A DNA stretch of 64,000 nucleotides from Lactobacillus sp. LL6 (GTDB lineage Bacteria; Bacillota; Bacilli; Lactobacillales; Lactobacillaceae): positions 682,001-746,000 of the forward strand of contig NZ_VLLR01000001.1 in NCBI RefSeq assembly GCF_007570935.1, in the 5' to 3' direction. A program made the translations under genes and the position numbers. The notes under the pieces were generated by a model, which was not told the DNA's origin, made no database searches, and was given only the letters and a program-made list of their open reading frames with translations. Shown piece by piece: positions 27,597 to 36,954 of this stretch (position 1 is the first letter of the stretch; each line of letters starts with the position of its first letter).

Positions 27597-28390
27597 TGGA
27601 ACGCCGACAAGCGAGTAGTTTTTACCCACATTTTGAACAAGAAGAAAGACCAACAATTGATAAGTTTGTTGGTCTTTTTAATCAGCTAATTTTTAAACAA
27701 AAAGCAATTTTAACTGATTTTTTAGACCCAGGCAAGCGGGAAATCTTGAAAACAATTGTGGGTAATGATGCATTGATTCAAGAATATGGCGGTTATAAAA
27801 ACGCAGAAAAAAAGCGAGTATATTTAAGTTTAGATTGGGAAAATTTGAGTCCAGAAGATTATCAAATTACTCCCATAAATATTGAATATCCGATGAAGTT
27901 TGAAAAAATAAGGCATGGTTCAATTTTAGGTTCCCTTGCTAATTCAGGAGTTGACACTGATACTTTTGGTGACATAATTACGGATGGTGAAGGAAACTGG
28001 CAAATTTTTGTTAAAACCGAGCTTAGAGACTTCTTTTTAGAACAAATCGATCGTATTGGAAAGGTTCGAGTAAAATTACGAGAGATTTCTTTTAAAGAAA
28101 TTCTTATTCCAGAAGATACTTCACTCCAAAAAACAGAAATTATTGCCTCTTTAAGATCTGATAGTGTTTTAGCAGGTATTAGTAAACAGAGCAGAACACA
28201 AATTAAAAAGCTAATTGAGAATAAAAAAGCTAAATTAAATTGGCATGATATTCAAGATTCTAATATAATTATAAAAGTAGGAGATGTACTGAGTTTACGA
28301 CATTTTGGTAGAGTTGAAATTACAGACATCTCAGCAACAAAAAAAGGTAAATATAAGGTGGTGCTCAAACTTTGGCGGACAAGAAATTAA
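27596..28390 (+). CDS. ylmH: YlmH family RNA-binding (S4 domain) protein
   Basis: 264 residues. The N-terminal two thirds match the YlmH family (FYPHFEQEERPTIDKF; LDPGKREIL); the last ~75 residues (LKLIENKKAKLNWHDI ... DVLSLRHFGRVEI) are an S4 RNA-binding domain. Recent work links YlmH to ribosome rescue and ribosome-associated quality control in Bacillus; that is family knowledge. It overlaps yggT by one base and divIVA by 19 bases. Confidence 0.93.
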   Translation: MERRQASSFYPHFEQEERPTIDKFVGLFNQLIFKQKAILTDFLDPGKREILKTIVGNDALIQEYGGYKNAEKKRVYLSLDWENLSPEDYQITPINIEYPMKFEKIRHGSILGSLANSGVDTDTFGDIITDGEGNWQIFVKTELRDFFLEQIDRIGKVRVKLREISFKEILIPEDTSLQKTEIIASLRSDSVLAGISKQSRTQIKKLIENKKAKLNWHDIQDSNIIIKVGDVLSLRHFGRVEITDISATKKGKYKVVLKLWRTRN

Positions 28391-29151
28391 CCCCAATTGA
28401 TATAAATAAAAAAGAATTTACTAGACGTGGACGTCGTGGGTATGATCGTTATGAAGTTGATTCATTTTTAGATCAAGTTGTTGAAGATTATGGCAATGTT
28501 TTAGATAAAAATGCAGACTTAAATAATGAATTAACACTTACTAAAGAAAGATTGAATGATTATAAGGCAAAGGCAGAAGAATACGATCAAAAAAAGTCAG
28601 ACCTTAATCAATCAATTATTTCAGCACAGGAAGCCGCAAAAAAAATTAAAGCCGATGCTCAAAAAGAAGCAGATGAGTTATTGAATAATGCGCAAGATCA
28701 AGCCAGCGTTGATACAAAATATGAAAAACAGCAACAAGAAGTTTTAAATAGTGATTATCAACGTTTAAAGCAAGAAGTTAACGAATTTCGTAATCATATT
28801 CAAAATTTGCTGCAAAAGCAGATTGATAGTTTAAATGATGAAGATTGGCAACATGAGTTAGATAAATATTTTGGTACAGATCGTTTTTATCCTGAAGATG
28901 GGTCAGAACCTATTCCTTCTGTTGATTCTGATGAGGAATTTGATGAAGATGATGCCGATTTTGATGATGTACAGGTTGACAATTCACCTCTTGATGACGT
29001 AAACTCATACCAAGACCCTCATGATGATGAAAATACCTCTCATCCATTAATAGGGGATAGTCCGAGTCAAGAGACGGTTAATGTTGAAAAGCCAAAGCCT
29101 AAAAAGCATACTGGTACAACAATAGTCTTTCCGGATACTTATAAAAAATAA
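28372..29151 (+). CDS. divIVA: Cell pole/septum protein DivIVA
   Basis: 259 residues, TTG start inside the end of ylmH, 8 bases after AAGGTGG. Residues 1-60 are the DivIVA lipid-binding domain (LTPIDINKKEFTRRGRRGYD; YEVDSFLDQV); then a coiled coil (60-160) and a very acidic, disordered C-terminus (D/E-rich ~180-235). DivIVA senses negative membrane curvature at the septum. Bacillus uses it to place MinCD; no minC/minD accompanies mreBCD here, so it may have other partners. The T-box of ileS begins a few bases later. Confidence 0.95.
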   Translation: MADKKLTPIDINKKEFTRRGRRGYDRYEVDSFLDQVVEDYGNVLDKNADLNNELTLTKERLNDYKAKAEEYDQKKSDLNQSIISAQEAAKKIKADAQKEADELLNNAQDQASVDTKYEKQQQEVLNSDYQRLKQEVNEFRNHIQNLLQKQIDSLNDEDWQHELDKYFGTDRFYPEDGSEPIPSVDSDEEFDEDDADFDDVQVDNSPLDDVNSYQDPHDDENTSHPLIGDSPSQETVNVEKPKPKKHTGTTIVFPDTYKK

Positions 29152-29159
29152 CAAATTTT

Positions 29160-29357
29160 AGACTGGTAGTAAAACTTGAAGACGGTTCAGCGAGCTAATG
29201 TTGGTGCGAGATTAGTAAAAAAGGTCTAATGGTTGATCAGCTATCAAGATAAGTCTAAGCGTTTTGACTACACGATACGTAGTTATTAAGTGGAGTTTTA
29301 AACTCAATTTAGGTGGTACCACGGTTAACCTCGTCCTAATAATGGACGAGGTTTTTC
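29160..29357 (+). promoter_or_regulatory. T-box leader of ileS
   Basis: T-box core AGGTGGTACCACGG at 29311-29324, followed by a terminator. Stem I features upstream include AGTA near 29167 and the apical segment CTAATGTTGGTGCGAGATTAG (two halves CTAAT and ATTAG pair at about 29196-29216). ATC at 29236-29238 is a possible isoleucine specifier, less certain than the T-box itself. The leader would raise ileS transcription when tRNA-Ile is uncharged. No clear promoter stands between divIVA and the leader, so some transcription may come from the division operon. Confidence 0.92.
29329..29357 (+). terminator. T-box terminator before ileS
   Basis: CCTCGTCC (29329-29336) pairs with GGACGAGG (29344-29351); loop TAATAAT; then TTTTTC. 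Off-state structure of the isoleucine T-box. Confidence 0.9.
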
Positions 29358-29380
29358 TATTTAAGAAAGGAATTTATTGA

Positions 29381-32170
29381 ATGAGAATCAAAGATACTTT
29401 GAATTTAGGTAAGACTAAATTTAAGATGCGTGGAAATCTTCCTGTTCGTGAAGCTGAATGGCAAAAACAATGGGAAGACAATGATTTATATGAACAAAGA
29501 TTGAAATTAAATGAAGGTAAGCCTCGTTTTGATCTACATGATGGTCCTCCATTTGCTAATGGTAATATCCACATGGGACACTCTCTTAATAAGATTTCTA
29601 AGGATATTATCGTTAGATTTAAAAATATGAACGGTTATTATGCACCATATGTACCTGGTTGGGATACACATGGACTTCCTGTGGAACAAGCCTTAGCTAA
29701 AAAAGGTATTGATCGCAAAACAATGGACAGAGCTAAATATCGTGAGCTTTGCCGACAATTTGCTCAAGAACAAGTTGAAAAGCAAATGGCTGACTTCAAG
29801 CGTCTTGGTATTATGGCTGACTGGGATCATCCTTATATCACGCTTCAACCTGAGTTTGAAGCTGAAGAAATTCGTGTATTTGGAGATATGTTCAAAAATG
29901 GTTATATCTACAAGGGTAAAAAACCAGTTTATTGGTCATGGTCAAGTGAATCAACTTTAGCAGAAGCTGAAGTTGAATATCACGATGTAAAATCTCCTTC
30001 AATCTATATTGCTTTCCCAGTTAAAGATGGTAAGGGAATTTTAGATGAAAAAGATACTTACTTTGTAATTTGGACAACTACTCCTTGGACTATCCCTTCA
30101 AACCAAGGTATTACAGTAAATCCACAATTCGACTATTCAGTAGTAGAAGTAAATGGTAAGCGTTATGTTGTTGGAACTACTCGTTTAGATGCAGTTGCTG
30201 AAGCTTTAGGGTGGGAAGACTATAAAGTTGTGCAACACCTTAAGGGTAGTGATATGGACCGTATGGTTGCTAAGCATCCACTTTACGATCAAGATAGTTT
30301 AGTAATGAATGCTATGCACGTTACTGCAGATGATGGTACCGGATTAGTTCATACTGCTAGTGGATTTGGTGAAGATGACTATAATGTAGCACAACGCTAT
30401 AACTTGCCAGTATTTAGTCCAATGAATGCTCAAGGTCGCTTTACTGAAGAAATTCCTGATCCAGACTTAGTGGGAATGTTTTATGATGATGCTAATAAAG
30501 TAGTTAGTGAAAAACTTGAAAAATCTGGTGCACTATTAAAGCTTAGCTTCTTTACTCACTCCTACCCACATGACTGGCGTACTAAGAAGCCTGTAATTTA
30601 TCGTGCAACTACTCAATGGTTTGCTTCTATTGCTAAGTTCCGCGATCAAATTTTAGATCAAATTGAACAAGCTAACTTTATTCCATCATGGGGTAAAACT
30701 CGTCTTTACAATATGATTAAAGACCGTGGCGATTGGGTAATTTCACGTCAGCGTGCTTGGGGTGTTCCACTTCCAATTTTCTATGCAGAAGATGATACTC
30801 CAATTGTTACTCCAGAAACTATTGAACATGTAGCACAAATTTTTGAAAAAGAAGGATCAAACGCTTGGTATACTCATACTGCTAAAGAATTACTTCCAGA
30901 AGGTTTTACTTCAGAGCACTCACCACATGGTGAATTTAAGAAGGAAACTGATATTTTAGATGTTTGGTTTGATTCAGGAACATCATGGGCTGGTGTAATG
31001 AAGAAGCGTGGAGGTCTTAACTTCCCAGCTGACCTTTACTTAGAAGGTAGTGACCAATATCGTGGTTGGTTCAACTCAAGTTTAATTACTTCTGTTGCTA
31101 CTACTGGTTTAGCACCTTATAAGCAAGTTTTATCACAAGGATTTGTTCTTGATGATAAGGGTCACAAGATGAGTAAGTCACGTGGTAATGGAATTTTACC
31201 AGAAGACGTTATCAAGAAGATGGGTGCTGAAATTATTCGTCTTTGGGTTGCACAAGCTGATGCTACTTCAGATGTGGCTGTTTCATACGACATTTTACGT
31301 CAAGCTTCTGAAAGCTATCGTAAGATTAGAAACACTTTCCGTTATATGCTTGCAAATACTAGTGACTTTGATCCTAAGGAAAATCGTGTGGCCTATGACA
31401 ATTTAAGATCAGTAGACCAATATATGGAAGTTAAGCTTAATGATGTTATTAAGGATAGTTTAGCTGCATATAATGAATATGACTTTAATAATGTTTACAA
31501 GAATATCTTTAAGTTTATTTCAAATGACTTATCAGCATTTTACTTAGACTTTGCTAAGGATGTTTTATACATTGAATCAAAAGATAGCCATGCACGTCGT
31601 TCAATGCAAACAGTAATTTATGATGCAACTGTGAAACTCGCTAAGCTTTTGACGCCAATTTTGCCACATACTATGGAAGAAATCTGGGGCTTTTTAAAAG
31701 AAGACGAAGAATATATTCAACTTACTAATATGCCAGAAGCTCAAACTCACTTAAATCGTGAAGAGCTTATTGAAAATTGGGCAAAATTCATGAATTTGCG
31801 TGATGATGTATTGAAGGCATTAGAAGATGCTAGAAATAATAAACTTATTGGTAAGTCATTTGAAGCAGCTGTAACCATTTACCCAGATAAAGAAACCAAA
31901 GAAATGCTTAAAAATCTTGAAGCAGACTTTAGACAAATCTTGATTGTTTCTAAATTGACAATTGCTGATGGGGATGCTCCAGAAAATGCTGAACAATTCA
32001 ACAATGCATCAATTGTTGTTGAAAGAGCAGATGGTGAAGTGTGTCCACGTTGTCGTATGATCAAGACAGATATCGGTGCTGATCCAAAGCTTCCACAACT
32101 TTGTGCACGCTGTGCAGAAATTGTTGAAAAGGATTATCCAGAAGCAGTTCAAGAAGGATTTGAGGACTAA
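29381..32170 (+). CDS. ileS: Isoleucyl-tRNA synthetase
   Basis: 929 residues, ATG after AAAGGA. HIGH motif as HMGH near residues 65-68 (NGNIHMGHS), editing domain in the middle, KMSKS at 596-600 ([11 protein letters not shown]), and a C-terminal zinc-binding element with C888, C891, C908 and C911 (CPRC ... CARC). This is the bacterial, mupirocin-sensitive architecture type with the C-terminal zinc finger. Regulated by the T-box before it. Its stop overlaps the following start by one base. Confidence 0.98.
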   Translation: MRIKDTLNLGKTKFKMRGNLPVREAEWQKQWEDNDLYEQRLKLNEGKPRFDLHDGPPFANGNIHMGHSLNKISKDIIVRFKNMNGYYAPYVPGWDTHGLPVEQALAKKGIDRKTMDRAKYRELCRQFAQEQVEKQMADFKRLGIMADWDHPYITLQPEFEAEEIRVFGDMFKNGYIYKGKKPVYWSWSSESTLAEAEVEYHDVKSPSIYIAFPVKDGKGILDEKDTYFVIWTTTPWTIPSNQGITVNPQFDYSVVEVNGKRYVVGTTRLDAVAEALGWEDYKVVQHLKGSDMDRMVAKHPLYDQDSLVMNAMHVTADDGTGLVHTASGFGEDDYNVAQRYNLPVFSPMNAQGRFTEEIPDPDLVGMFYDDANKVVSEKLEKSGALLKLSFFTHSYPHDWRTKKPVIYRATTQWFASIAKFRDQILDQIEQANFIPSWGKTRLYNMIKDRGDWVISRQRAWGVPLPIFYAEDDTPIVTPETIEHVAQIFEKEGSNAWYTHTAKELLPEGFTSEHSPHGEFKKETDILDVWFDSGTSWAGVMKKRGGLNFPADLYLEGSDQYRGWFNSSLITSVATTGLAPYKQVLSQGFVLDDKGHKMSKSRGNGILPEDVIKKMGAEIIRLWVAQADATSDVAVSYDILRQASESYRKIRNTFRYMLANTSDFDPKENRVAYDNLRSVDQYMEVKLNDVIKDSLAAYNEYDFNNVYKNIFKFISNDLSAFYLDFAKDVLYIESKDSHARRSMQTVIYDATVKLAKLLTPILPHTMEEIWGFLKEDEEYIQLTNMPEAQTHLNREELIENWAKFMNLRDDVLKALEDARNNKLIGKSFEAAVTIYPDKETKEMLKNLEADFRQILIVSKLTIADGDAPENAEQFNNASIVVERADGEVCPRCRMIKTDIGADPKLPQLCARCAEIVEKDYPEAVQEGFED

Positions 32171-32385
32171 TGCGTTTAGGTACTGTAAAACAGTTTGATG
32201 GCAGTTATGGTTTCATTGATGATGATTTAAATCATAAATCATATTTTGTATTTTATACTGCTATAAAAGAAGATGGTTATAAAAATCTCGAAGTTGGTCA
32301 AAGAGTGAAGTATCAACTTGCACAAGGGAAAAATGGCCTACAATGTGTGAATGTCTATTTAGCAGAATCACAAGAAAGGATCTAA
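32170..32385 (+). CDS. Small cold-shock-domain-like protein
   Basis: 71 residues. The fold pattern of a cold shock domain is visible: [19 protein letters not shown] at the start (RNP1-like YGFI) and KSYFVFY (RNP2-like), then LEVGQRVKYQL. It is more diverged than true CspA, with a longer linker. ATG overlaps the ileS stop, so it is made from the ileS transcript. It probably binds single-stranded RNA or DNA; target unknown. The next gene begins directly after its stop. Confidence 0.82.
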   Translation: MRLGTVKQFDGSYGFIDDDLNHKSYFVFYTAIKEDGYKNLEVGQRVKYQLAQGKNGLQCVNVYLAESQERI

Positions 32386-32955
32386 ATGGATTTAAAAGAA
32401 ACTGAAATTTCTTCACAACAGATATTTAAGGGCAGAATTGTTGATTTATCTGTTAGAACTATTAAGTTGCCAAATGGTGAAACTGCAACTCGCGAAGTAG
32501 TGAAACATCAACCAGCAGCTGCTGTAATTGCTATTAATCAAGAAAATAAAATGCTTCTTGTTAAACAATGGCGTGAACCAATTAAGCAATTAACTTTGGA
32601 AATTCCAGCAGGATTAATCGACCCAACTGATGCAAGCCCCTTAGATGCAATGAAGCGTGAATTAAATGAAGAAGGCGGCTATAGGGCAGAATACTGGGAA
32701 AAAATTATAGAATTTTATTCTACTCCTGGCTTTACTGATGAAAAAATGTATTTATTCTATTGCGATACTTTAACTAAATTAGAAGAAAAAAGGGACTTAG
32801 ATTCTGATGAATTTTTAACTTCTAGTTGGTATAGCTTAGAAGAATTAAAAAAATTAGCAGCTGAAGGTAAGATAGTTGATGCCAAGACACTTTATGCGAT
32901 GTCTGTTTGGGAAAATATGCTTCTTACTGGAGGTTCAAAAGAAAATAATGACTGA
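32386..32955 (+). CDS. NUDIX hydrolase, ADP-ribose pyrophosphatase type
   Basis: 189 residues, start immediately after the previous stop, with AAAGGA upstream. The order matches the ADP-ribose pyrophosphatase (NudF) family: an N-terminal beta domain (IFKGRIVDLSVRTIKLPNG), then the Nudix box around residues 76-99, with the core RELNEEGG. The first half of the box (GLIDPTDASPLDAMK) lacks the usual glutamate of GX5EX7REUXEEXGU, but the metal-binding REL-EE part is intact. ADP-ribose or a related nucleoside diphosphate is the likely substrate. It overlaps the next gene by 8 bases. Confidence 0.88.
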   Translation: MDLKETEISSQQIFKGRIVDLSVRTIKLPNGETATREVVKHQPAAAVIAINQENKMLLVKQWREPIKQLTLEIPAGLIDPTDASPLDAMKRELNEEGGYRAEYWEKIIEFYSTPGFTDEKMYLFYCDTLTKLEEKRDLDSDEFLTSSWYSLEELKKLAAEGKIVDAKTLYAMSVWENMLLTGGSKENND

Positions 32956-33280
32956 AAAAAGATCTGATTACAGAAAAAAGCAATCAAAATCTTATACAAA
33001 AATTTTTGATAAAATTAAAAGTGCTTTCATTGACAATCAAGAATTTAGTCAAAATGATCAGTCTGAATTTAGTAATTCTAATAAAAAAGAAGAAATGCCA
33101 AAACTACGTAGCTTAGAAGGTAATGGTCAACCTACTGAGCCGGCGGCAAACTATAATTTAAATAGAAAACAATCTTTTCAGAATGAAAAAGGATTAAGGC
33201 TCAAGAAGAGATTAAATTGGACTATTTTAATATTGATTGTTTTAATTGGCTTGGTCTTACTGGCATTATTTCATTTATAA
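32948..33280 (+). CDS. Small tail-anchored membrane protein, unknown
   Basis: The frame opens earlier inside the NUDIX gene, but ATG 32948 is the natural start (overlap of 8 bases), giving 110 residues. Residues 1-85 are hydrophilic and rich in K, S, N and Q; residues ~91-109 form one hydrophobic helix (WTILILIVLIGLVLLALF) at the very C-terminus. This is a tail-anchored layout with the N-terminus in the cytoplasm. I do not recognise a family. It lies within the ileS-to-mnmA gene series. Confidence 0.75.
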   Translation: MTEKRSDYRKKQSKSYTKIFDKIKSAFIDNQEFSQNDQSEFSNSNKKEEMPKLRSLEGNGQPTEPAANYNLNRKQSFQNEKGLRLKKRLNWTILILIVLIGLVLLALFHL

Positions 33281-33311
33281 ATGAATTGATATAAATGAAT
33301 TGAGGGAAATT

Positions 33312-34007
33312 ATGAAAATTGCAATTATTGTCCCAATGGAAATTGAGGCAGCATATTATAGAAATAATTTCCGCTCTGAAACCAAGGAAATGTTCGGCTC
33401 AACTGAGTTTGAACATTTTTCTGTTAATGGTAATGATATTTATCTTGGTTTGAGCGGAATTGGAAAAGTTCAAGCAGCAATGAATTTGTCTAGCTTATTG
33501 AGTAATGTAGATATTGATATGATTTTTATGACAGGATCTGCTGGCTCAATGAATGAAAATGTTCATAAGGAAGATTTGATTTTACCATCAAGTTTTACTT
33601 ATCATGATGCTCATAATACTGCTGCAGGAGATTATGTTGAAGGACAGATTCCACAAGAACCAGCAGAATTTAAATTAGATAGTAAAAAGCGCAATGATTT
33701 TAAGGCTTATTTAGATCAAAAGGGTATTGATTATAAAGAAGGCTTAATTGTTACTGGAGATTCATTTATTGCTTCAGAAAAACAAAAAGAAGAAATTAAG
33801 AAAAACTTTCCTTCCGCTCTAGGTGTTGAAATGGAAGGTGCAGCTTTTGCACAAGTTGCATATCATTTTAATAAGCCACTAATTGCCATGCGTGCAATTA
33901 GTGATAATGGGGATGAAAATGCAGATGAAGATTTCGAGACTTTTGTTAAAAAAGTAGGAGCAAAAGCTGCTAAGCTAATTAGTGAGTATGTTGAGGAAAT
34001 CAATTAA
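33312..34007 (+). CDS. mtnN: 5'-methylthioadenosine/S-adenosylhomocysteine nucleosidase
   Basis: A TTG at 33300 is in frame, but GAGGGA precedes ATG 33312, giving 231 residues, the family length. Cleaves the glycosidic bond of MTA and SAH, recycling methylation by-products and feeding AI-2 synthesis where LuxS is present. Motifs: KIAIIVPMEIEA at the start, SGIGKVQAA, TGSAGSM, and the ribose/purine-binding VEMEGAA followed by the catalytic aspartate in RAISDNGD. Confidence 0.95.
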   Translation: MKIAIIVPMEIEAAYYRNNFRSETKEMFGSTEFEHFSVNGNDIYLGLSGIGKVQAAMNLSSLLSNVDIDMIFMTGSAGSMNENVHKEDLILPSSFTYHDAHNTAAGDYVEGQIPQEPAEFKLDSKKRNDFKAYLDQKGIDYKEGLIVTGDSFIASEKQKEEIKKNFPSALGVEMEGAAFAQVAYHFNKPLIAMRAISDNGDENADEDFETFVKKVGAKAAKLISEYVEEIN

Positions 34008-34025
34008 TTAATTCAAAACAAAAGG

Positions 34026-34056
34026 GTTGCTTTCAAAAAGAAAGTGGCTTATTATT
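34026..34056 (+). terminator. Weak hairpin between mtnN and the DUF1831 gene
   Basis: GTTGCTTTC (34026-34034) pairs with GAAAGTGGC (34040-34048) using several G-U pairs, followed by TTATTATT. Without a pure T tract it is at best a partial terminator; an RNA processing or stability element is another possibility. Confidence 0.4.
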
Positions 34057-34073
34057 AGTAAGTGAGGAATATT

Positions 34074-34415
34074 ATGGCAAACACAGTTGTGATTAATGGT
34101 GATAACCGTAAGTTTACTTTAAGTCCAGATATTAAGCTTTATGCTTTAATTGATGCAGGATTTGTGAGAACTAATAAAGGAAACTATAATTATGAGCATC
34201 CTTTATACAATGACTCTCCTTATAATGCTCCAACTAAGCTTAAGATGACTATTAATAAGGATTTAGATCGATTAACTATGGTTATTACTGATCGGAATGG
34301 TTTGCAAAAGGTAAATATATTTAAGAACAAGCAATTAGCGCCAACGGTTGAACTTTTAGACTATATTTTAAAAGATTTAGAGGAGCGCAATATTTTGCTT
34401 GAAGCAAAGGATTGA
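34074..34415 (+). CDS. DUF1831 family protein
   Basis: An ATG at 34062 is in frame, but GTGAGGAA sits before ATG 34074; this gives 113 residues. The protein is a small alpha/beta domain without membrane segments (FTLSPDIKLYALIDAGFVRT, LKMTINKDLDRLTM). Pattern and neighbourhood match DUF1831, found in lactobacilli next to a cysteine desulfurase gene and mnmA. Here mnmA follows after 4 bp with no desulfurase between. A role in thiolation of tRNA is only an inference from the neighbourhood. Confidence 0.78.
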   Translation: MANTVVINGDNRKFTLSPDIKLYALIDAGFVRTNKGNYNYEHPLYNDSPYNAPTKLKMTINKDLDRLTMVITDRNGLQKVNIFKNKQLAPTVELLDYILKDLEERNILLEAKD

Positions 34416-34419
34416 TTAA

Positions 34420-35547
<1,128 letters not shown>

Positions 35548-35553
35548 TTTATT

Positions 35554-35583
35554 AAAAGAGTTGGTTATTCAACTCTTTTTTCT
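35554..35583 (+). terminator. Terminator after mnmA
   Basis: Ten-bp perfect stem AAAAGAGTTG (35554-35563) with CAACTCTTTT (35570-35579) and further T. It ends the ileS-mnmA region. Confidence 0.9.
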
Positions 35584-35584
35584 T

Positions 35585-35614
35585 TTGCCATGAAAATGAT
35601 AAACTAGGTATAAT
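35585..35614 (+). promoter_or_regulatory. Promoter of the histidine phosphatase gene
   Basis: TTGCCA (35585-35590), an 18-base spacer and TATAAT (35609-35614). Stands directly after the mnmA terminator and 34 bp before the next gene. Confidence 0.7.
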
Positions 35615-35647
35615 GATTATTTATATTGTTTATTAGGGGGCTAAAAA

Positions 35648-36307
35648 ATGCAAATTTATTTTGTGCGTCACGGAAAAACAGAGTGGAATTTAGCGAGTCG
35701 TTTTCAAGGTGGACATGGTGATTCGCCATTGTTACCACAAAGTTTAGAAGATATAAAAAAATTAGGAAAACATCTTAAAGGGACACAGTTTCGCGGAATT
35801 TTTGCTAGTCCTTTAAATCGTGCATTTAATACAGCACAAGGCATTGATGATGCAATGAATGCAAATTTACCAGTAGTAATTGATGAAAGGCTCAGAGAAT
35901 TTAATTTGGGTGATATGGAAGGAATGAAGTTCTCAGAAGCTAAAGAAAAGTTTCCTGAACAAATTGATAACTTTTGGAACCATCCTAACTTATATAATCC
36001 AGCTCAATTACATGGTGAAGATTATCCTCATGTGATAGCTCGAGGTAAAAGTTTTGCTCAAGAAATGGCACAAAGATTTCCAAATGAAAATGATAAAGTA
36101 CTAGCAGTAAGTCATGGAGCAGCTCTCTCAGCTATTATGGGTGGTTTATTGGGGTATCCATTGGCAGAAGTGCGCAAGCGTGGAGGCCTAAGTAATACTA
36201 GTTTAACTATTTTGGAAACTTTAGATGGTGGAAAAACTTTTAAACCAGTTGTGTGGAATGAAACAGATTTTTTAGGTAGAAAGTTATCAAAAACGGACTC
36301 ATTATAA
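35648..36307 (+). CDS. Histidine phosphatase family protein (phosphoglycerate mutase-like)
   Basis: 219 residues, ATG after GGGGGC. The phosphoenzyme histidine lies in VRHGKTEWN (H8), the second arginine in SPLNRAFNTAQ, a glutamate in REFNLGDMEG, and the second histidine in VSHGAAL near residue 156. The length and lack of the dPGM insertion point to a phosphatase rather than glycolytic mutase. Substrate unknown. Its stop overlaps the next start (TAATGG). Confidence 0.88.
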   Translation: MQIYFVRHGKTEWNLASRFQGGHGDSPLLPQSLEDIKKLGKHLKGTQFRGIFASPLNRAFNTAQGIDDAMNANLPVVIDERLREFNLGDMEGMKFSEAKEKFPEQIDNFWNHPNLYNPAQLHGEDYPHVIARGKSFAQEMAQRFPNENDKVLAVSHGAALSAIMGGLLGYPLAEVRKRGGLSNTSLTILETLDGGKTFKPVVWNETDFLGRKLSKTDSL

Positions 36308-36954
36308 TGGACAAACAAATTTCAAATTTATATGATGCAGGTAAAGTACAAGAAGCGATTCACAAGTTAATTGAAAAAATTGATAAAAATCCACAAAAAA
36401 TAGAAAATTATTTACAACTTTCAACGTATTTAATGGAGCAAGGTAGCAGCGACCAAGCTGCTAAACTATTGGAAGAAGCAAAGCATCTAGTTAAAAAACC
36501 ACAAGAATTAGATTATAATTTAGCGGTTTGCTACTATATGCAAGGTGATTTTGATAAATCCCTGACTCTTCTTGAAAAAATCCCTAATGATGATATATCT
36601 TTATATCAAAAAGCTTTAGTGTATTTAAAACTTGGTCAAAGTCAAAAGGCTTTAGCATATGCTATGACTATCAAAAAAGTGGATAATCGAACTAAAGAAT
36701 TGCTAGGTGATATTTGGTTAAGCCTTGGAGATATAAAACAAGCCGAGAATACATATCGTCAAATTACAGAAAAAGAACGCAATAGTAAGGTTAACTTTTT
36801 AATTGGGATTTGTTTATTAGAAAATAATCGTGATGAAGCGGAGAGGTTTTTTGCATTGTCAAAAAAGCAGGATACTAAATATTTTGAACAAGCTAAAAAT
36901 CAATATTCTGCAATCATGAAAATGATAAATGATAAGGAAAAGAAAAATGGTTGA
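36307..36954 (+). CDS. TPR repeat protein
   Basis: 215 residues made of about five tetratricopeptide-like helix pairs (DAGKVQEAIHKLIEKI; EQGSSDQAAKLLEEA; MQGDFDKSLTLLEKIP; KLGQSQKALAYAM; SLGDIKQAENTY). No signal peptide or membrane segment, so a cytoplasmic scaffold. ATG overlaps the previous stop and the gene overlaps recD2 by 8 bases, as seen in many Firmicutes where a TPR gene precedes recD2. Confidence 0.85.
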   Translation: MDKQISNLYDAGKVQEAIHKLIEKIDKNPQKIENYLQLSTYLMEQGSSDQAAKLLEEAKHLVKKPQELDYNLAVCYYMQGDFDKSLTLLEKIPNDDISLYQKALVYLKLGQSQKALAYAMTIKKVDNRTKELLGDIWLSLGDIKQAENTYRQITEKERNSKVNFLIGICLLENNRDEAERFFALSKKQDTKYFEQAKNQYSAIMKMINDKEKKNG

